Below are positions 51,621-60,770 of a stretch of 64,000 nt of DNA, in pieces (positions within the stretch are counted from its first letter, which is position 1; each line of letters starts with the position of its first letter). A program made the position numbers and the translations under genes. The stretch lies in the NCBI GenBank assembly GCA_963787425.1, contig CAWBCV010000004.1, forward strand, positions 609,873 through 673,872, in the 5' to 3' direction. The notes beneath the pieces are model-generated. The model made no database searches, had not been told where the DNA came from, and was given only the letters and a program-made list of their open reading frames with translations. The stretch comes from AP-15 sp963787425. Lineage in GTDB: Bacteria > Pseudomonadota > Alphaproteobacteria > ATCC43930 > CGMCC-115725.

Positions 51621-52851
51621 GTGGCCCTTTCCGTTATCACAGAACCGCTGAACCTGCTGCCACGGTCGACGTCGCCCGCCGCGGGCCGGCGGCCAAAGCT
51701 TCTCTTTCTCGTCACCGAGGATTGGTACTTCTGCTCGCACCGTCTGCCGGCGGCGCGCGCTGCCCGGGCGGCCGGTTTCGATGTCGTGGTCGCGACACGC
51801 GTGCGCGCACATGGCGATCGGATCTGCGATGAAGGTTTCGCGTTGCGCCCGATCGGCTGGCGGCGGCGCGGGGACGGGCTCGTAGGCGCCCGACGGGCAA
51901 TTTCCGAAATCGCGAGGCTCTATCGCGCCGAACAGCCCGACCTCGTCCATCACATTGCGCTGAAATCGGTGCTGTTCGGCGGCATAGCCTTGCGCCGTGC
52001 CTTCCCTGGCCCAGAAGGTGCTCCGGTCGCGATCAACTCGATAATGGGTCTGGGTTCCCGCTTCTCGGCCGCGAGCTTTGCTGCGAGGTTGCGGCGGCCG
52101 TCGCTAGGCGTCGCGCTGCACCTGGCGGCGAGTGGAGAGCGGGGTTGGGTCATCGTGCAGAACCCGGAAGACCGAGACGCCCTGACGTCATTCGGGATCG
52201 TTCCTCGGCAAATCGTGATGATCAGAGGGTCGGGTGTCGACTGTCAGGCATTTTCGAGCGCTACCCGATCCCGGCACCACGACCGTCACGGTTGCGCTCG
52301 TCTCGCGCATGCTGCGCGCCAAGGGCGTGCTCGACGCCGTCGCCGCAATCCAACTCCTGCGGGGGCGGGGCTTGCCGGTCGAGCTCCTGCTTGCGGGGCC
52401 GACCGATCCCGACAACCGTGGCTCGCTGACCGCCGAAACACTTATTTCGCTGGGGTCGGCCGATCGTGGGATCGAATGGCTCGGCCCTGTTGCCGATATC
52501 CGCTCCGTGTGGCGCGGGGCGGCGATCGCCGTGCTGCCCTCGACCTATGGCGAAGGCGTGCCGAAGGCGTTGCTGGAGGCGGCCGCCTGCGCACGTCCCA
52601 TTGTCGCCAGCGACGTTCCGGGCTGCCGCGAGGTCGTGCGTCCCGGCGACACCGGCCTTCTGGTGCCGCCGCGCGATATCCGGGGTCTGGCCGAGGCCAT
52701 CGCCGCCCTCGCCGACGATCCGATGCGCCGCAAAGCTATGGGGCGCGCGGCGCGCGAATTGGTCGAGCGCGACTTTGGCGAGGATATCGTCGCCCGCGAG
52801 ACGCTCGCCGTTTATAACGCCGCGCTCCACGAAAGGGCGGCGCAGCAATGA
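51621..52851 (+). CDS. Glycosyltransferase family 4 protein (one frameshift)
   Basis: About 410 residues with the two-Rossmann GT-B layout. N-terminal half PKLLFLVTEDWYFCSHRLPA and PDLVHHIALKSVLFGGIALR; C-terminal half TVTVALVSRMLRAKGVLDAV and the donor-site EX7E-like AVLPSTYGEGVPKALLEAAA. The frame changes at the TTTT run 52251-52254: removing one T gives DCQAFRALPDPGTT in one frame, so a single inserted T explains it. It transfers a sugar during capsule, O-antigen or exopolysaccharide assembly. Start GTG 51621. Confidence 0.88.
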
Positions 52852-53216
52852 ACGGGGCGTGGCTCATCGCGGCAGCGGTCGGCGGGTTCTTGTCGGTTGC
52901 GGCAGGCGCCGCCGCGGCCCACCTCCCCGCCGGCGAGCGAGCCGCCGAATTGCTGCGGACGGGCGCCCTCTACGGCATGGTGCACGCCGCAGCGCTGATC
53001 GCCGTCACGGCAATCGCGCAATCCCGCGACCGGCTCGGGCTGGCCTTGGCCGTCGCGGGCTGGAGCTTTGCTGCCGGCATGCTGCTGTTCAGCCTCAGCC
53101 TCTTTGCGCTGGCGCTGAGCGGGCGCGAATGGTTCGGTATGATTACGCCGTTCGGCGGCGCGGGTTTGCTCGTCGGGTGGGCCGCGCTCGCCTTCCATGC
53201 CCTGAGCCGTCGGTAG
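52848..53216 (+). CDS. DUF423 membrane protein
   Basis: 122 residues, four hydrophobic segments, the size of DUF423 (YgdD) inner-membrane proteins. WLIAAAVGGFLSVAAGAAAA, ALYGMVHAAALIAVTAIAQS and MITPFGGAGLLVGWAALAFH are the family blocks. Function unknown. It is coupled to the glycosyltransferase by a 4-base overlap. Confidence 0.88.
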   Translation: MNGAWLIAAAVGGFLSVAAGAAAAHLPAGERAAELLRTGALYGMVHAAALIAVTAIAQSRDRLGLALAVAGWSFAAGMLLFSLSLFALALSGREWFGMITPFGGAGLLVGWAALAFHALSRR

Positions 53217-53302
53217 GGAGCCGCTAGGGAGCGGGTGCGCCAGGTCTGTAGTTATCATTAAAGTGGGTGTGCGATACTCGGCCCGGCTGCGAGGATTCTG
53301 CG

Positions 53303-54230
53303 ATGACGACATTTCTTTATACCCACCCAGCCTGTCTCGACCACGACCCCGGCCGGCACCACCCGGAATCGCCGGCCCGGTTGCGAGCGGTGCTGGCGGC
53401 GCTCGACGATCCGGAATTCGCCCGGCTGGAGCGCCGCGAAGCGCCGGAAGCAATCCGTGAAGATTTGTTGCGTGTCCACTCGCGGCGGCACGTCGAGGGT
53501 ATTCTCGGCGCGGTCCCCAAAACCGGCCATGTCGGGATCGATGCCGACACGGTGCTGTCACCGGCATCGGGAGATGCGGCGTTGCGCGCCGCCGGCGCGG
53601 TCACCGCAGCGGTCGATGCGGTCGTCGCACAAAGAGGCCGACAACGCGTTCTGCGCGGTCCGCCCGCCCGGCCATCATGCCGAGCCGCAACGGTCGATGG
53701 GGTTTTGCCTCTTCAACAATGCTGCGATCGGAGCGCTTCGAGCGCGCGAGGTGCACGGCCTAGCGCGCGTGGCCGTCGTCGATTTCGACGTCCATCACGG
53801 CAACGGCACGCAGGCGGCCTTTGAGGCCGACGGCACTCTGTTCTACGCCTCGACGCACCAATATCCATTTTACCCCGGAACCGGCGCCGCGAGCGAGACC
53901 GGCGTCGGCAACATCGTAAACGTGCCGCTGCGCCCGATGGCCGGATCGAGCCAGTTCCGCTTCGGCGTGACGCAGCGGATCTTGCCGGCGCTCGACGCCT
54001 TCCGGCCCGAACTCGTGCTGGTGTCGGCGGGTTTCGACGCCCACAGGAGCGACCCGCTGGCCCAGTTGTTGCTCGAAGAGGCAGACTATACCTGGGTCAC
54101 CGAGAAGTTGCTCGAAATCGCCTATCGTCATGCTGCAGGCCGGCTGGTCGCCACTCTCGAAGGCGGTTACGACCTCCCGGCGCTGGCGGCTAGCGCCGCG
54201 GCGCATATCCGCGTGCTAATGTCGGCGTGA
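53303..54230 (+). CDS. Histone deacetylase-family (class II HDAC/AcuC-like) protein, one frameshift
   Basis: About 309 residues of the arginase-deacetylase fold, Zn-dependent amidohydrolases acting on acetylated lysine, polyamines or acetoin. The N-terminus FLYTHPACLDHDPGRHHPES is in one frame; after an indel near 53628-53640 the other frame continues ADNAFCAVRPPGHHAEPQRS, MGFCLFNNAAIGA, the Zn-site VVDFDVHHGNGTQ and SAGFDAHRSDPLAQLLLEEA. All catalytic motifs are kept, so a sequence error is likely. It precedes xseB-ispA-dxs, an arrangement common in alphaproteobacteria. Confidence 0.88.
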
Positions 54231-54342
54231 CGGATCGCCCCTTCCCGCTGTTGTAATTCAGCAACAACAGTCTTATTTCGCGCTCTCGTCATCCGCTAAA
54301 CCACAGAACCATCCTCGCGGTTTTTGTTAAAGAAGAAAGTAG

Positions 54343-54625
54343 ATGGTCGACTCAGGCGTTCCCCCCGATGGCCTTCCCCCAGATGGCGTTCCCCCCGATA
54401 TCGCCGCGATGAATTTCGAGGATGCGCTTGCCGAACTCGAGCAGATCGTGCGCCGGCTCGAAGGCGGCCAGGTTAAGCTGGACGAAGCAATTATGTCTTA
54501 TGAGCGCGGAGCTCAACTGAAGCGGCATTGCGAAAGAAAGCTAAACGAGGCGCAGCAAAGGGTGGATCGAAATCGTTATTGGTCCCGAGGGCGCCATCGG
54601 CCTGGAGCCCGCCAAACTTGACTGA
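54343..54625 (+). CDS. xseB: Exodeoxyribonuclease VII small subunit (frameshifted end)
   Basis: About 93 residues. After a Pro/Gly/Asp-rich leader, the core MNFEDALAELEQIVRRLEGG, VKLDEAIMSYERGAQLKRHC and KLNEAQQ is the XseB helical pair that assembles with XseA to degrade single-stranded DNA. An indel near 54565 shifts the frame; the other frame reads IEIVIGPEGAIGLEPAKLD to TGA 54623-54625, matching the usual XseB tail. Its end overlaps the ispA start TTG by 8 bases. Confidence 0.85.
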
Positions 54626-55529
54626 AACGACGTGGTCCGAACGGATTTTTTTTTCGAGCGCTTTGGATGAGGCCGCCAAGCTCACAGACGCCGCTTTGGA
54701 GCGGCTGCTGGTCGTGCCCCCCGGTCTCGAGGCGAGGGTTTATGACGCAATGCGCTATTCGGCCCTGGCGCCGGGGAAACGGTTGCGGCCTTTCCTCGTC
54801 CTGGCAAGCGCCGGGCTTTTTGGGGTCGCCCGGCGGTGCGCCCTGCAGGTAGCGGCAGCGATCGAGATGGTCCATACTTATTCCCTCGTTCATGACGACC
54901 TGCCGGCGATGGACAATAGCGATCTGCGCCGCGGCCGCACGACCTGCCACAAGCAATTCGACGAGGCGACGGCGGTTCTTGCCGGAGACGGTCTGTTGAC
55001 CGCAGCCTTCGAGGTGCTGGCCCACCCGGACACCCACGGCGATCCTGGCGTGCGCTGCGAGCTCGTTTCGGAACTCGCCGCCGCCGCCGGTGCGGCCGGT
55101 ATGGTCGGGGGTCAGATGATCGACCTGATTGCCGAGCACCAGAGTTTGGACATCGGCGCGATCACCCGGCTTCAGCGGATGAAGACCGGCGCGCTGATCG
55201 CCTTTTCGTGCGAAGCCGGAGCGATTCTCGCCAAGGCGCCAGGTGAAGCCCGAATCTCGCTACGCGGCTACGCTCACGATCTGGGGCTCGCCTTCCAAAT
55301 CGCCGACGATCTTCTGGATGTCGAAGGCTCCGCGGCTGAGACAGGCAAGCCCGTCGGCGCCGACGCCGCGGCCGGAAAAGCCACCTTCGTCTCGATACTC
55401 GGGGCGGAGCGCGCGCGAGCACAGGCCGAGCTACTGGTTAACCAAGCAGTGGCCCACCTTGATTTGTTCGAACAAAGAGCGGAACTTTTACGCGAGGCGG
55501 CACGATTCGTGATCAGCCGCCGTACCTGA
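54618..55529 (+). CDS. ispA: Farnesyl/geranyl diphosphate synthase
   Basis: 303 residues from TTG 54618. Short-chain trans-prenyltransferase that condenses IPP with DMAPP and GPP to make FPP. First aspartate-rich motif HDDLPAMDNSDLRRGRTTCH (DDxxxxD, the short-chain type) and second motif FQIADDLLDVEGSAAETGKP (DDxxD). Pathway neighbour dxs follows 11 bases later, so precursors and elongation are made from one transcript. Confidence 0.94.
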   Translation: MTETTWSERIFFSSALDEAAKLTDAALERLLVVPPGLEARVYDAMRYSALAPGKRLRPFLVLASAGLFGVARRCALQVAAAIEMVHTYSLVHDDLPAMDNSDLRRGRTTCHKQFDEATAVLAGDGLLTAAFEVLAHPDTHGDPGVRCELVSELAAAAGAAGMVGGQMIDLIAEHQSLDIGAITRLQRMKTGALIAFSCEAGAILAKAPGEARISLRGYAHDLGLAFQIADDLLDVEGSAAETGKPVGADAAAGKATFVSILGAERARAQAELLVNQAVAHLDLFEQRAELLREAARFVISRRT

Positions 55530-55540
55530 GGAGCGCAGAA

Positions 55541-57481
55541 TTGGATTCAAAACCAACCCGCCCGATTTCCAATCGGACGCCGTTGCTCGACCAGATCGAT
55601 ATTCCAGCCGATCTGCGCAAGCTGCCGGAAGAAGATCTGCGGCAGCTCGCCGGTGAGTTGCGCGCCGAGCTTATCGATGCGGTTTCGATCACCGGCGGCC
55701 ATTTCGGGGCCAGCCTCGGTGTCGTCGAGCTGACCTTAGCGCTGCACTACGTCTTCGACACGCCGCATGACCGGCTGATCTGGGATGTCGGTCATCAGGC
55801 GTACCCGCACAAGATCCTGACGGGCCGGCGCGATCGTATTCGCACGATCCGGCAGGGCGGCGGGCTTTCGGGCTTCACGAAACGCTCGGAGAGCGAATAC
55901 GACCCGTTCGGCGCCGCGCACGCCTCGACCTCGATCTCCTCCGCGCTCGGCATGGCCGTCGCCCGCGACTTCCGCGGCGAGCGCCGCAACATCATCGCCG
56001 TGATCGGCGACAGCGCGATGAGCGGCGGGATGGCTTACGAGGCGATGAACAACGCCGGAGCGATGGATTCGCGGCTGATCGTCATCCTCAACGACAACGA
56101 CATGTCGATCGCACCGGCCGTAGGCGCGATGAGCGCCTATCTATCGCGCCTGTTGTCCTCGAAATCCTTCATGTCGCTGCGCCACATCGCCAAGGAGGTG
56201 GTGCGCCACTTCCCGAAGCCGCTCGAAGATGCGGCGCGCCGAGCCGAGGAATACGCCCGTGGCTTTGTCACCGGCGGGACCTTGTTCGAGGAGCTCGGCT
56301 TTTACTATGTCGGCCCGATCGACGGTCACAACATCGATCATCTACTGCCGGTCTTGAAGAACGTCCGCGACAGCAAGGAACCGGGACCGGTCCTAATCCA
56401 CGCCGTGACCGAGAAGGGCCACGGCTATCTGTCGGCCGAGCAGGCCGAGGACAAGTGGCACAGCGTCGCCAAATTCGATGTCGTCACCGGAGCCCAGGTG
56501 AAATCAAAGTCGACCGCGCCTTCCTACACCAGCGTCTTCGCCAAATCGCTGATCAAGGAAGCCGAAGCCGACGACCGGATCGTCGCCATCACGGCCGCCA
56601 TGCCGTCGGGCACCGGGCTCAACCTGTTCGGCGACAAATTTCCGAAGCGGTGCTTCGATGTCGGTATCGCCGAGCAGCATGCGGTGACGTTCGCCGCCGG
56701 CCTCGCGGCCGAGGGGATGAAGCCGTTCGCCGCGATCTATTCCACCTTCCTGCAGCGCGCCTTCGACCAGGTGGTCCATGACGTCGCGATCCAAAAATTG
56801 CCGGTGCGGTTCGCGATCGACCGCGCCGGTCTGGTCGGCAATGACGGCCAGACCCATGCGGGCTCGTTCGATGTAACCTATCTCGGCTGCCTGCCCGGTT
56901 TCATAATTATGGCGGCCGGCGACGAAGCCGACCTTTTTCACATGGTGGCGACCTGCGCAGCCATCGACGACGCACCCTCGGCGGTGCGCTATCCGCGCGG
57001 CGACGGCATCGGCGTGCCGCTGCCGGAGCGAGGTGTGCCGCTCGAGATAGGCCGCGGCCGCATCATGCGCGAGGGCACCAAGATAGCGCTGTTGAGCCTG
57101 GGTGGGCGCCTTACGGAATGCATGAAAGCGGCGCAGGAACTCGGCGCCTATGGGCTGTCGACGACGGTCGCCGATGCGCGTTTTGCCAAGCCCCTCGACA
57201 TTGAGCTGATCAATCGCCTGACCCGCGAACACGAGGTCATAATTACCGTCGAGGAGGGGGCGATCGGCGGCTTCGGCAGCCATGTGCTTTGCCATCTCGC
57301 GATGACCGGCATGCTGGACCACGGGCTGAAGATCCGCACGATGGTGCTGCCCGATGTCTTCCTCGACCACAATTCTCCGCAGATGCAGTATGACCAAGCC
57401 GGGCTCAACGCCCGCCACATCGTAGCAATGGCGATGTCGGCGCTCGGCCGCGAGATCGCCGAGCAGCCGGCACGCGCTTAG
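55541..57481 (+). CDS. dxs: 1-deoxy-D-xylulose-5-phosphate synthase
   Basis: 646 residues, TTG start at 55541 with GAGGAG 8-9 bases upstream. TPP-dependent condensation of pyruvate and glyceraldehyde 3-phosphate, the first step of the MEP isoprenoid pathway; its product is also a substrate of ThiG. DVGHQAYPHKILTGRRDRIR, the TPP/Mg motif GDSAMSGGMAYEAMNNAG with ILNDNDMSIAPAVGAMSAYL, and the transketolase Glu region GIAEQHAVTFAAGLAAEGMK are complete. The gene is intact. Confidence 0.96.
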   Translation: MDSKPTRPISNRTPLLDQIDIPADLRKLPEEDLRQLAGELRAELIDAVSITGGHFGASLGVVELTLALHYVFDTPHDRLIWDVGHQAYPHKILTGRRDRIRTIRQGGGLSGFTKRSESEYDPFGAAHASTSISSALGMAVARDFRGERRNIIAVIGDSAMSGGMAYEAMNNAGAMDSRLIVILNDNDMSIAPAVGAMSAYLSRLLSSKSFMSLRHIAKEVVRHFPKPLEDAARRAEEYARGFVTGGTLFEELGFYYVGPIDGHNIDHLLPVLKNVRDSKEPGPVLIHAVTEKGHGYLSAEQAEDKWHSVAKFDVVTGAQVKSKSTAPSYTSVFAKSLIKEAEADDRIVAITAAMPSGTGLNLFGDKFPKRCFDVGIAEQHAVTFAAGLAAEGMKPFAAIYSTFLQRAFDQVVHDVAIQKLPVRFAIDRAGLVGNDGQTHAGSFDVTYLGCLPGFIIMAAGDEADLFHMVATCAAIDDAPSAVRYPRGDGIGVPLPERGVPLEIGRGRIMREGTKIALLSLGGRLTECMKAAQELGAYGLSTTVADARFAKPLDIELINRLTREHEVIITVEEGAIGGFGSHVLCHLAMTGMLDHGLKIRTMVLPDVFLDHNSPQMQYDQAGLNARHIVAMAMSALGREIAEQPARA

Positions 57482-57621
57482 CGTCGGTTCGGTCTACCCC
57501 GCTATCCCGGCGCGCATCGCGCGCCACACTTCTCGCTCGTCGCCGGGATGTCGAGATCGCGCAGCCCGATCGGCGCCAGCACACCAACGCTCGAAAGCTG
57601 CGGTGAAACCGGGTCGGCAAA

Positions 57622-57753
57622 CCCCTCTCTCGCAATGCGGGAGAGGGAGGGGCCTCGCCTAATAGGGCTAGGAGCGTGAGCACCCCAAGGCGCTGCGAGA
57701 CCCTCACCCGCCTCGCTGCACTCCGTACCCTCTCCCGCGGTGCGAGAGAGGGG
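57622..57753. repeat. Large inverted repeat between convergent genes
   Basis: Arms 57622-57647 and 57728-57753, 26 bases with 24 matching (core CCCCTCTCTCGCA...GCGGGAGAGGG). Each arm is also a self-complementary hairpin. It belongs to the CCCTCTCCCGC-type dispersed palindromes of proteobacteria and sits in the 298-base space between dxs and the converging VOC gene, where it could end transcription from both sides. Confidence 0.8.
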
Positions 57754-57779
57754 CCTTCAATGTCAGGCTCCTCCGTAGG

Positions 57780-58724
57780 TCAGGGCGAGGCGTGGCCCAT
57801 GAAGATCTGCGGGATCGGCTGGCCCCAGGGTCCGCCGGTGCCTTCGCCGCGCTCCAACAGGTTGGGCGGGGTGTGGGCGTTCAGCACATCGGTGTCGGCC
57901 CAGTGCTCGTGCACGCGGCCCCACGGATCGGCCCAGTAATCGAACAGCTGGCTGCCGATCAGGTGGCGGCCGATGCCCCACATGTGCTGGTAGCCCTTCG
58001 TCTGCAGGTGCTCGTTGCCGACCATCACATCGTCGATGTCCGCGGCCTCATAGGACAGGTGGTTGAGGCCGCTCTTGTCGCCGCGGATGCAGAAGAAGGC
58101 GTGGTGGTCGACGTAGTCGTCACCGCGGTCGAGCCGATTAAAGGAGCCGACGACGTTGGACTTTTCCCCGGCGTAGAACTCGTCCGAGCAGCGGAAGCCG
58201 AGCATCTCGCGATACCACCCCAGCGTCTTCTCGAAGTTCTTGCTCATAATGACAAAATGACCGAACCGTTTGACATGCGACGGACCGCGCTCGACCCGGA
58301 ACAACTCTCCCTTGCGGCGGTATTTGTCGTTCCCGGAATTGACCGCCGGACGCTTGACCGGGATCGGATCGAGCATTTCCATGCCATGGACGACCTCGAC
58401 CTGGTAGCCGTCGGGGTCGGTCAAGCGCACGCGCTTGCCGCCGCCCGGCTCGTCGATGTCCTCGATCCGCGAGGCGCCTTCGACCCGCGAGATCTTCTCG
58501 AGGTCCTCGATGCTCGCCGCATGGACAGCGATGCCGACATAGCGCGGCTCGCCCCGTTCGGTCACATGGATGTGATGCGGCGCATCGGTGCCGCGCATGT
58601 AGAGGGCGTTCCTCGTCCGGTCGGCGCGGACCATGCCGAAATCCGTCAGGAACTCCTCTTGTTTGTCGAGATCGGGCGAACGCAGGCGCCCATAAGCGAG
58701 GTCGAAGGCTTTGATTGCAGGCAT
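57780..58724 (-). CDS. Extradiol-type VOC dioxygenase
   Basis: 314 residues with two glyoxalase-like modules. First module FDLAYGRLRSPDLDKQEEFL; second module FGHFVIMSKNFEKTLGWYRE with metal-ligand candidates His (FGHFV), His (SGLNHLSYEAADID) and Glu (GRVHEHWADTDV), the 2-His-1-carboxylate set of type I extradiol dioxygenases such as 2,3-dihydroxybiphenyl dioxygenase. It probably cleaves a catechol-like ring; the substrate is unknown. Confidence 0.82.
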   Translation of the reverse strand: MPAIKAFDLAYGRLRSPDLDKQEEFLTDFGMVRADRTRNALYMRGTDAPHHIHVTERGEPRYVGIAVHAASIEDLEKISRVEGASRIEDIDEPGGGKRVRLTDPDGYQVEVVHGMEMLDPIPVKRPAVNSGNDKYRRKGELFRVERGPSHVKRFGHFVIMSKNFEKTLGWYREMLGFRCSDEFYAGEKSNVVGSFNRLDRGDDYVDHHAFFCIRGDKSGLNHLSYEAADIDDVMVGNEHLQTKGYQHMWGIGRHLIGSQLFDYWADPWGRVHEHWADTDVLNAHTPPNLLERGEGTGGPWGQPIPQIFMGHASP

Positions 58725-58743
58725 GAAACCCTCCCAAAGGGAA

Positions 58744-59046
58744 CTATTGGCGGAGTTTAGAACATTTCCATGAACAGTGCCAACGGAGTGATCGGCTGAG
58801 TAGGGTCCCGTCGATTACGGCGAGAAGCTCGGCTCTTTGTCGGGGGGTGTTTACCGGGAAGCGCTGCCAGTCGCTGCCGAGCCGCAGATCGGCGAAAAGT
58901 CCGGCGGAATCCTCATGGAAATGCAAAAATGCCTTGCCGCTGATATAGAATATTCCCGGCCGCCGCTCAGTGAGAGCGGTCCGGCTTCTCAGGCTCTCCA
59001 GCAAATCGCTCAAAGCCCCAAACGCGGCTGTGCCAGCGTGTTTCAT
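58744..59046 (-). CDS. Conserved hypothetical protein
   Basis: 100 residues. The stretch RRPGIFYISGKAFLHFHEDS and GLFADLRLGSDWQRFPVNTP resembles a small alphaproteobacterial family (GVFY....AFLHFHED.AGLFADLR....ERF.V) of unknown function. No signal peptide or membrane segment. It lies 19 bases upstream of the VOC dioxygenase gene on the same strand. Confidence 0.6.
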   Translation of the reverse strand: MKHAGTAAFGALSDLLESLRSRTALTERRPGIFYISGKAFLHFHEDSAGLFADLRLGSDWQRFPVNTPRQRAELLAVIDGTLLSRSLRWHCSWKCSKLRQ

Positions 59047-59092
59047 CCGGCCTGAGTATAACCGTGTCGGTGAGCGCGAAATGAGGTCGGAA

Positions 59093-60276
59093 ATGAATAC
59101 CCAAGGCGCCTATGCCGGGCTGCGTGTGCTGGATCTGGGTCAAGGTGTCGCTGCCCCCTATTGCGCGATGCTGCTGGCGATGCACGGGGCCGAGGTCGTC
59201 AAACTCGAGCCGCTCACCGGGGACTGGTCGCGAGGGCTCGGGATGCGGTACGGCGACCATACCGCTATGTCGGCCCATTACAACCGCGGCAAGCGCAGCT
59301 TGGCGCTCGACCTGAGGGCCCCGGCGGCACGCGAGATCGCATTGTCTCTAGCCACCCGCGCCGATATCGTCATCGAGGGGTTCCGGCCCGGTGTAGCCGC
59401 GCGGCTCGGGCTCGGCTATAACGAGCTGCGCGCGCGCAACCCCCGAGTTCTCTATGTCTCGGTTAGCGGCTTTGGCCAGGAAGGCCCCTACGCCGCCCTG
59501 CCCTGCACCAATTCCGTGGCGCAGGCCTTCTCCGGGCTGATGTCGGTAAACCTCGGCAATGACAGGACGCCGCATCGGGTCGGGGCGATTATCGTCGATA
59601 CCCTGACCGGCCTCTATGCGGCGCAGGCTCTGGGTGTCTCGCTTTATGCGCGCGAGCGCCGCGGCGAGGGACGGCGGATCGAGGTCAGCCTGGCGCGATG
59701 CGCGGCGGCGATCCTTGGCCACAAGCTCGCCGAAATGTGCTGGAGGGCGGCGCGCCGCGGCAGTTGAACGCGCCGACCGGCGCCTACCGGACCCGCGACG
59801 GCTGGATAATGGTGGCGCTGGTGCGCGAAGAGCAATATGTGCGGCTGGTGGGTGCGCTGGGCCGGCCGGATCTGGCCGACGACCCGCGCTTTGCCGATTT
59901 TGCCGCGCGCGCCGCGCACGCTGCCGTGCTCGGCGATATCGTCGGCCGGACTATTGCAACCGACACGACCGAGGGCTGGCTCGCGCGGCTGCGCTCCGCC
60001 GACATCTTGGCCGATCGCGTCAACGGCTTCGACGACTGGCTCGCCGATCCCCACATCGTCGCGACCGGTGGCGCGGTCTGTGTCGATCAACCGGGAATGG
60101 GGCGATTCCCGACACCGCAAACACCGGGGATTCCGCTCGAGGTCGATGCCGCGTTGCCGCCCGCCCCGCGCATCGGCGAGCATGGAGCCGCCATTCTCGC
60201 CGAAATCGGCATCTACCCGGCGGCGATCGCGAGCCTTTGTACCGAGAAAATCCTGCTCATCCCAAAGGCGTCATGA
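59093..60276 (+). CDS. CaiB/BaiF family CoA-transferase (one frameshift)
   Basis: About 395 residues of family III CoA-transferases, which move CoA between organic acids. Start ATG 59093, preferred over ATG 59081 because GAGG lies 6 bases before it. GLRVLDLGQGVAAPYCAMLL, HGAEVVKLEPLTGDWSRGLG, SVSGFGQEGPYAALP and the catalytic Asp in AIIVDTLTGLYAAQALG are in the first frame. One G missing after ATG 59734-59736 shifts the frame; the second reads LEGGAPRQLNAPTGAYRTRD, as expected. It is coupled by ATGA to the MaoC gene. Confidence 0.88.
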
Positions 60277-60770
60277 CCGAGAATTTCGACCCGCGGCAGC
60301 ACCGCTTTCCCGAGAGCCGTTATTTCGAGGATCTGGTTGTCGGGGAGCGCTTCTACATTCCGAGCCGGACGATGACCGAGGCGCATTTTGCCGCCTTCCA
60401 GACCCTCTCGGGCGATAATCACCCGATCCATTACGATGTCGAATATTGCCGCGAGCGCGGCCACCCGGGGTTGCTGGCGCACGGCTTCCAGATCCTTTGT
60501 TTCACCGCCGCGGGGGCCAGCAGCTTTGCGCTTGCGATTGGTGACGCGCTGATCGCTTTCATCGAGCAATCGTCGAAGTTTCTGAAGCCGGTCTATCCTG
60601 CAGACACGCTCTACCCGATGCTCGAGATTGCGGCGCTGACGACGCAACGCACGACCGGCGTCGTCACCCTCGCAGCCACAGTGCACAACCAGCGAGGTGA
60701 GCTCGTGCTCTCCGGCGAGCAGAAAATATTGCTGCGCAAGCGCCGCAGCGAGGTCAGCGGCGCTCGATGA
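60273..60770 (+). CDS. MaoC-like acyl-CoA hydratase
   Basis: 165 residues with the hot-dog fold hydratase motif: the active-site Asp-His pair in LSGDNHPIHYDVEYCRERGH followed by PGLLAHGFQILCFTA. YFEDLVVGERFYIPSRTMTE is the typical N-terminal strand. It hydrates enoyl-CoA thioesters. The CoA-transferase directly upstream (4-base overlap) could supply its CoA substrate. Its last 17 bases overlap the converging threonine aldolase gene. Confidence 0.9.
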   Translation: MTENFDPRQHRFPESRYFEDLVVGERFYIPSRTMTEAHFAAFQTLSGDNHPIHYDVEYCRERGHPGLLAHGFQILCFTAAGASSFALAIGDALIAFIEQSSKFLKPVYPADTLYPMLEIAALTTQRTTGVVTLAATVHNQRGELVLSGEQKILLRKRRSEVSGAR

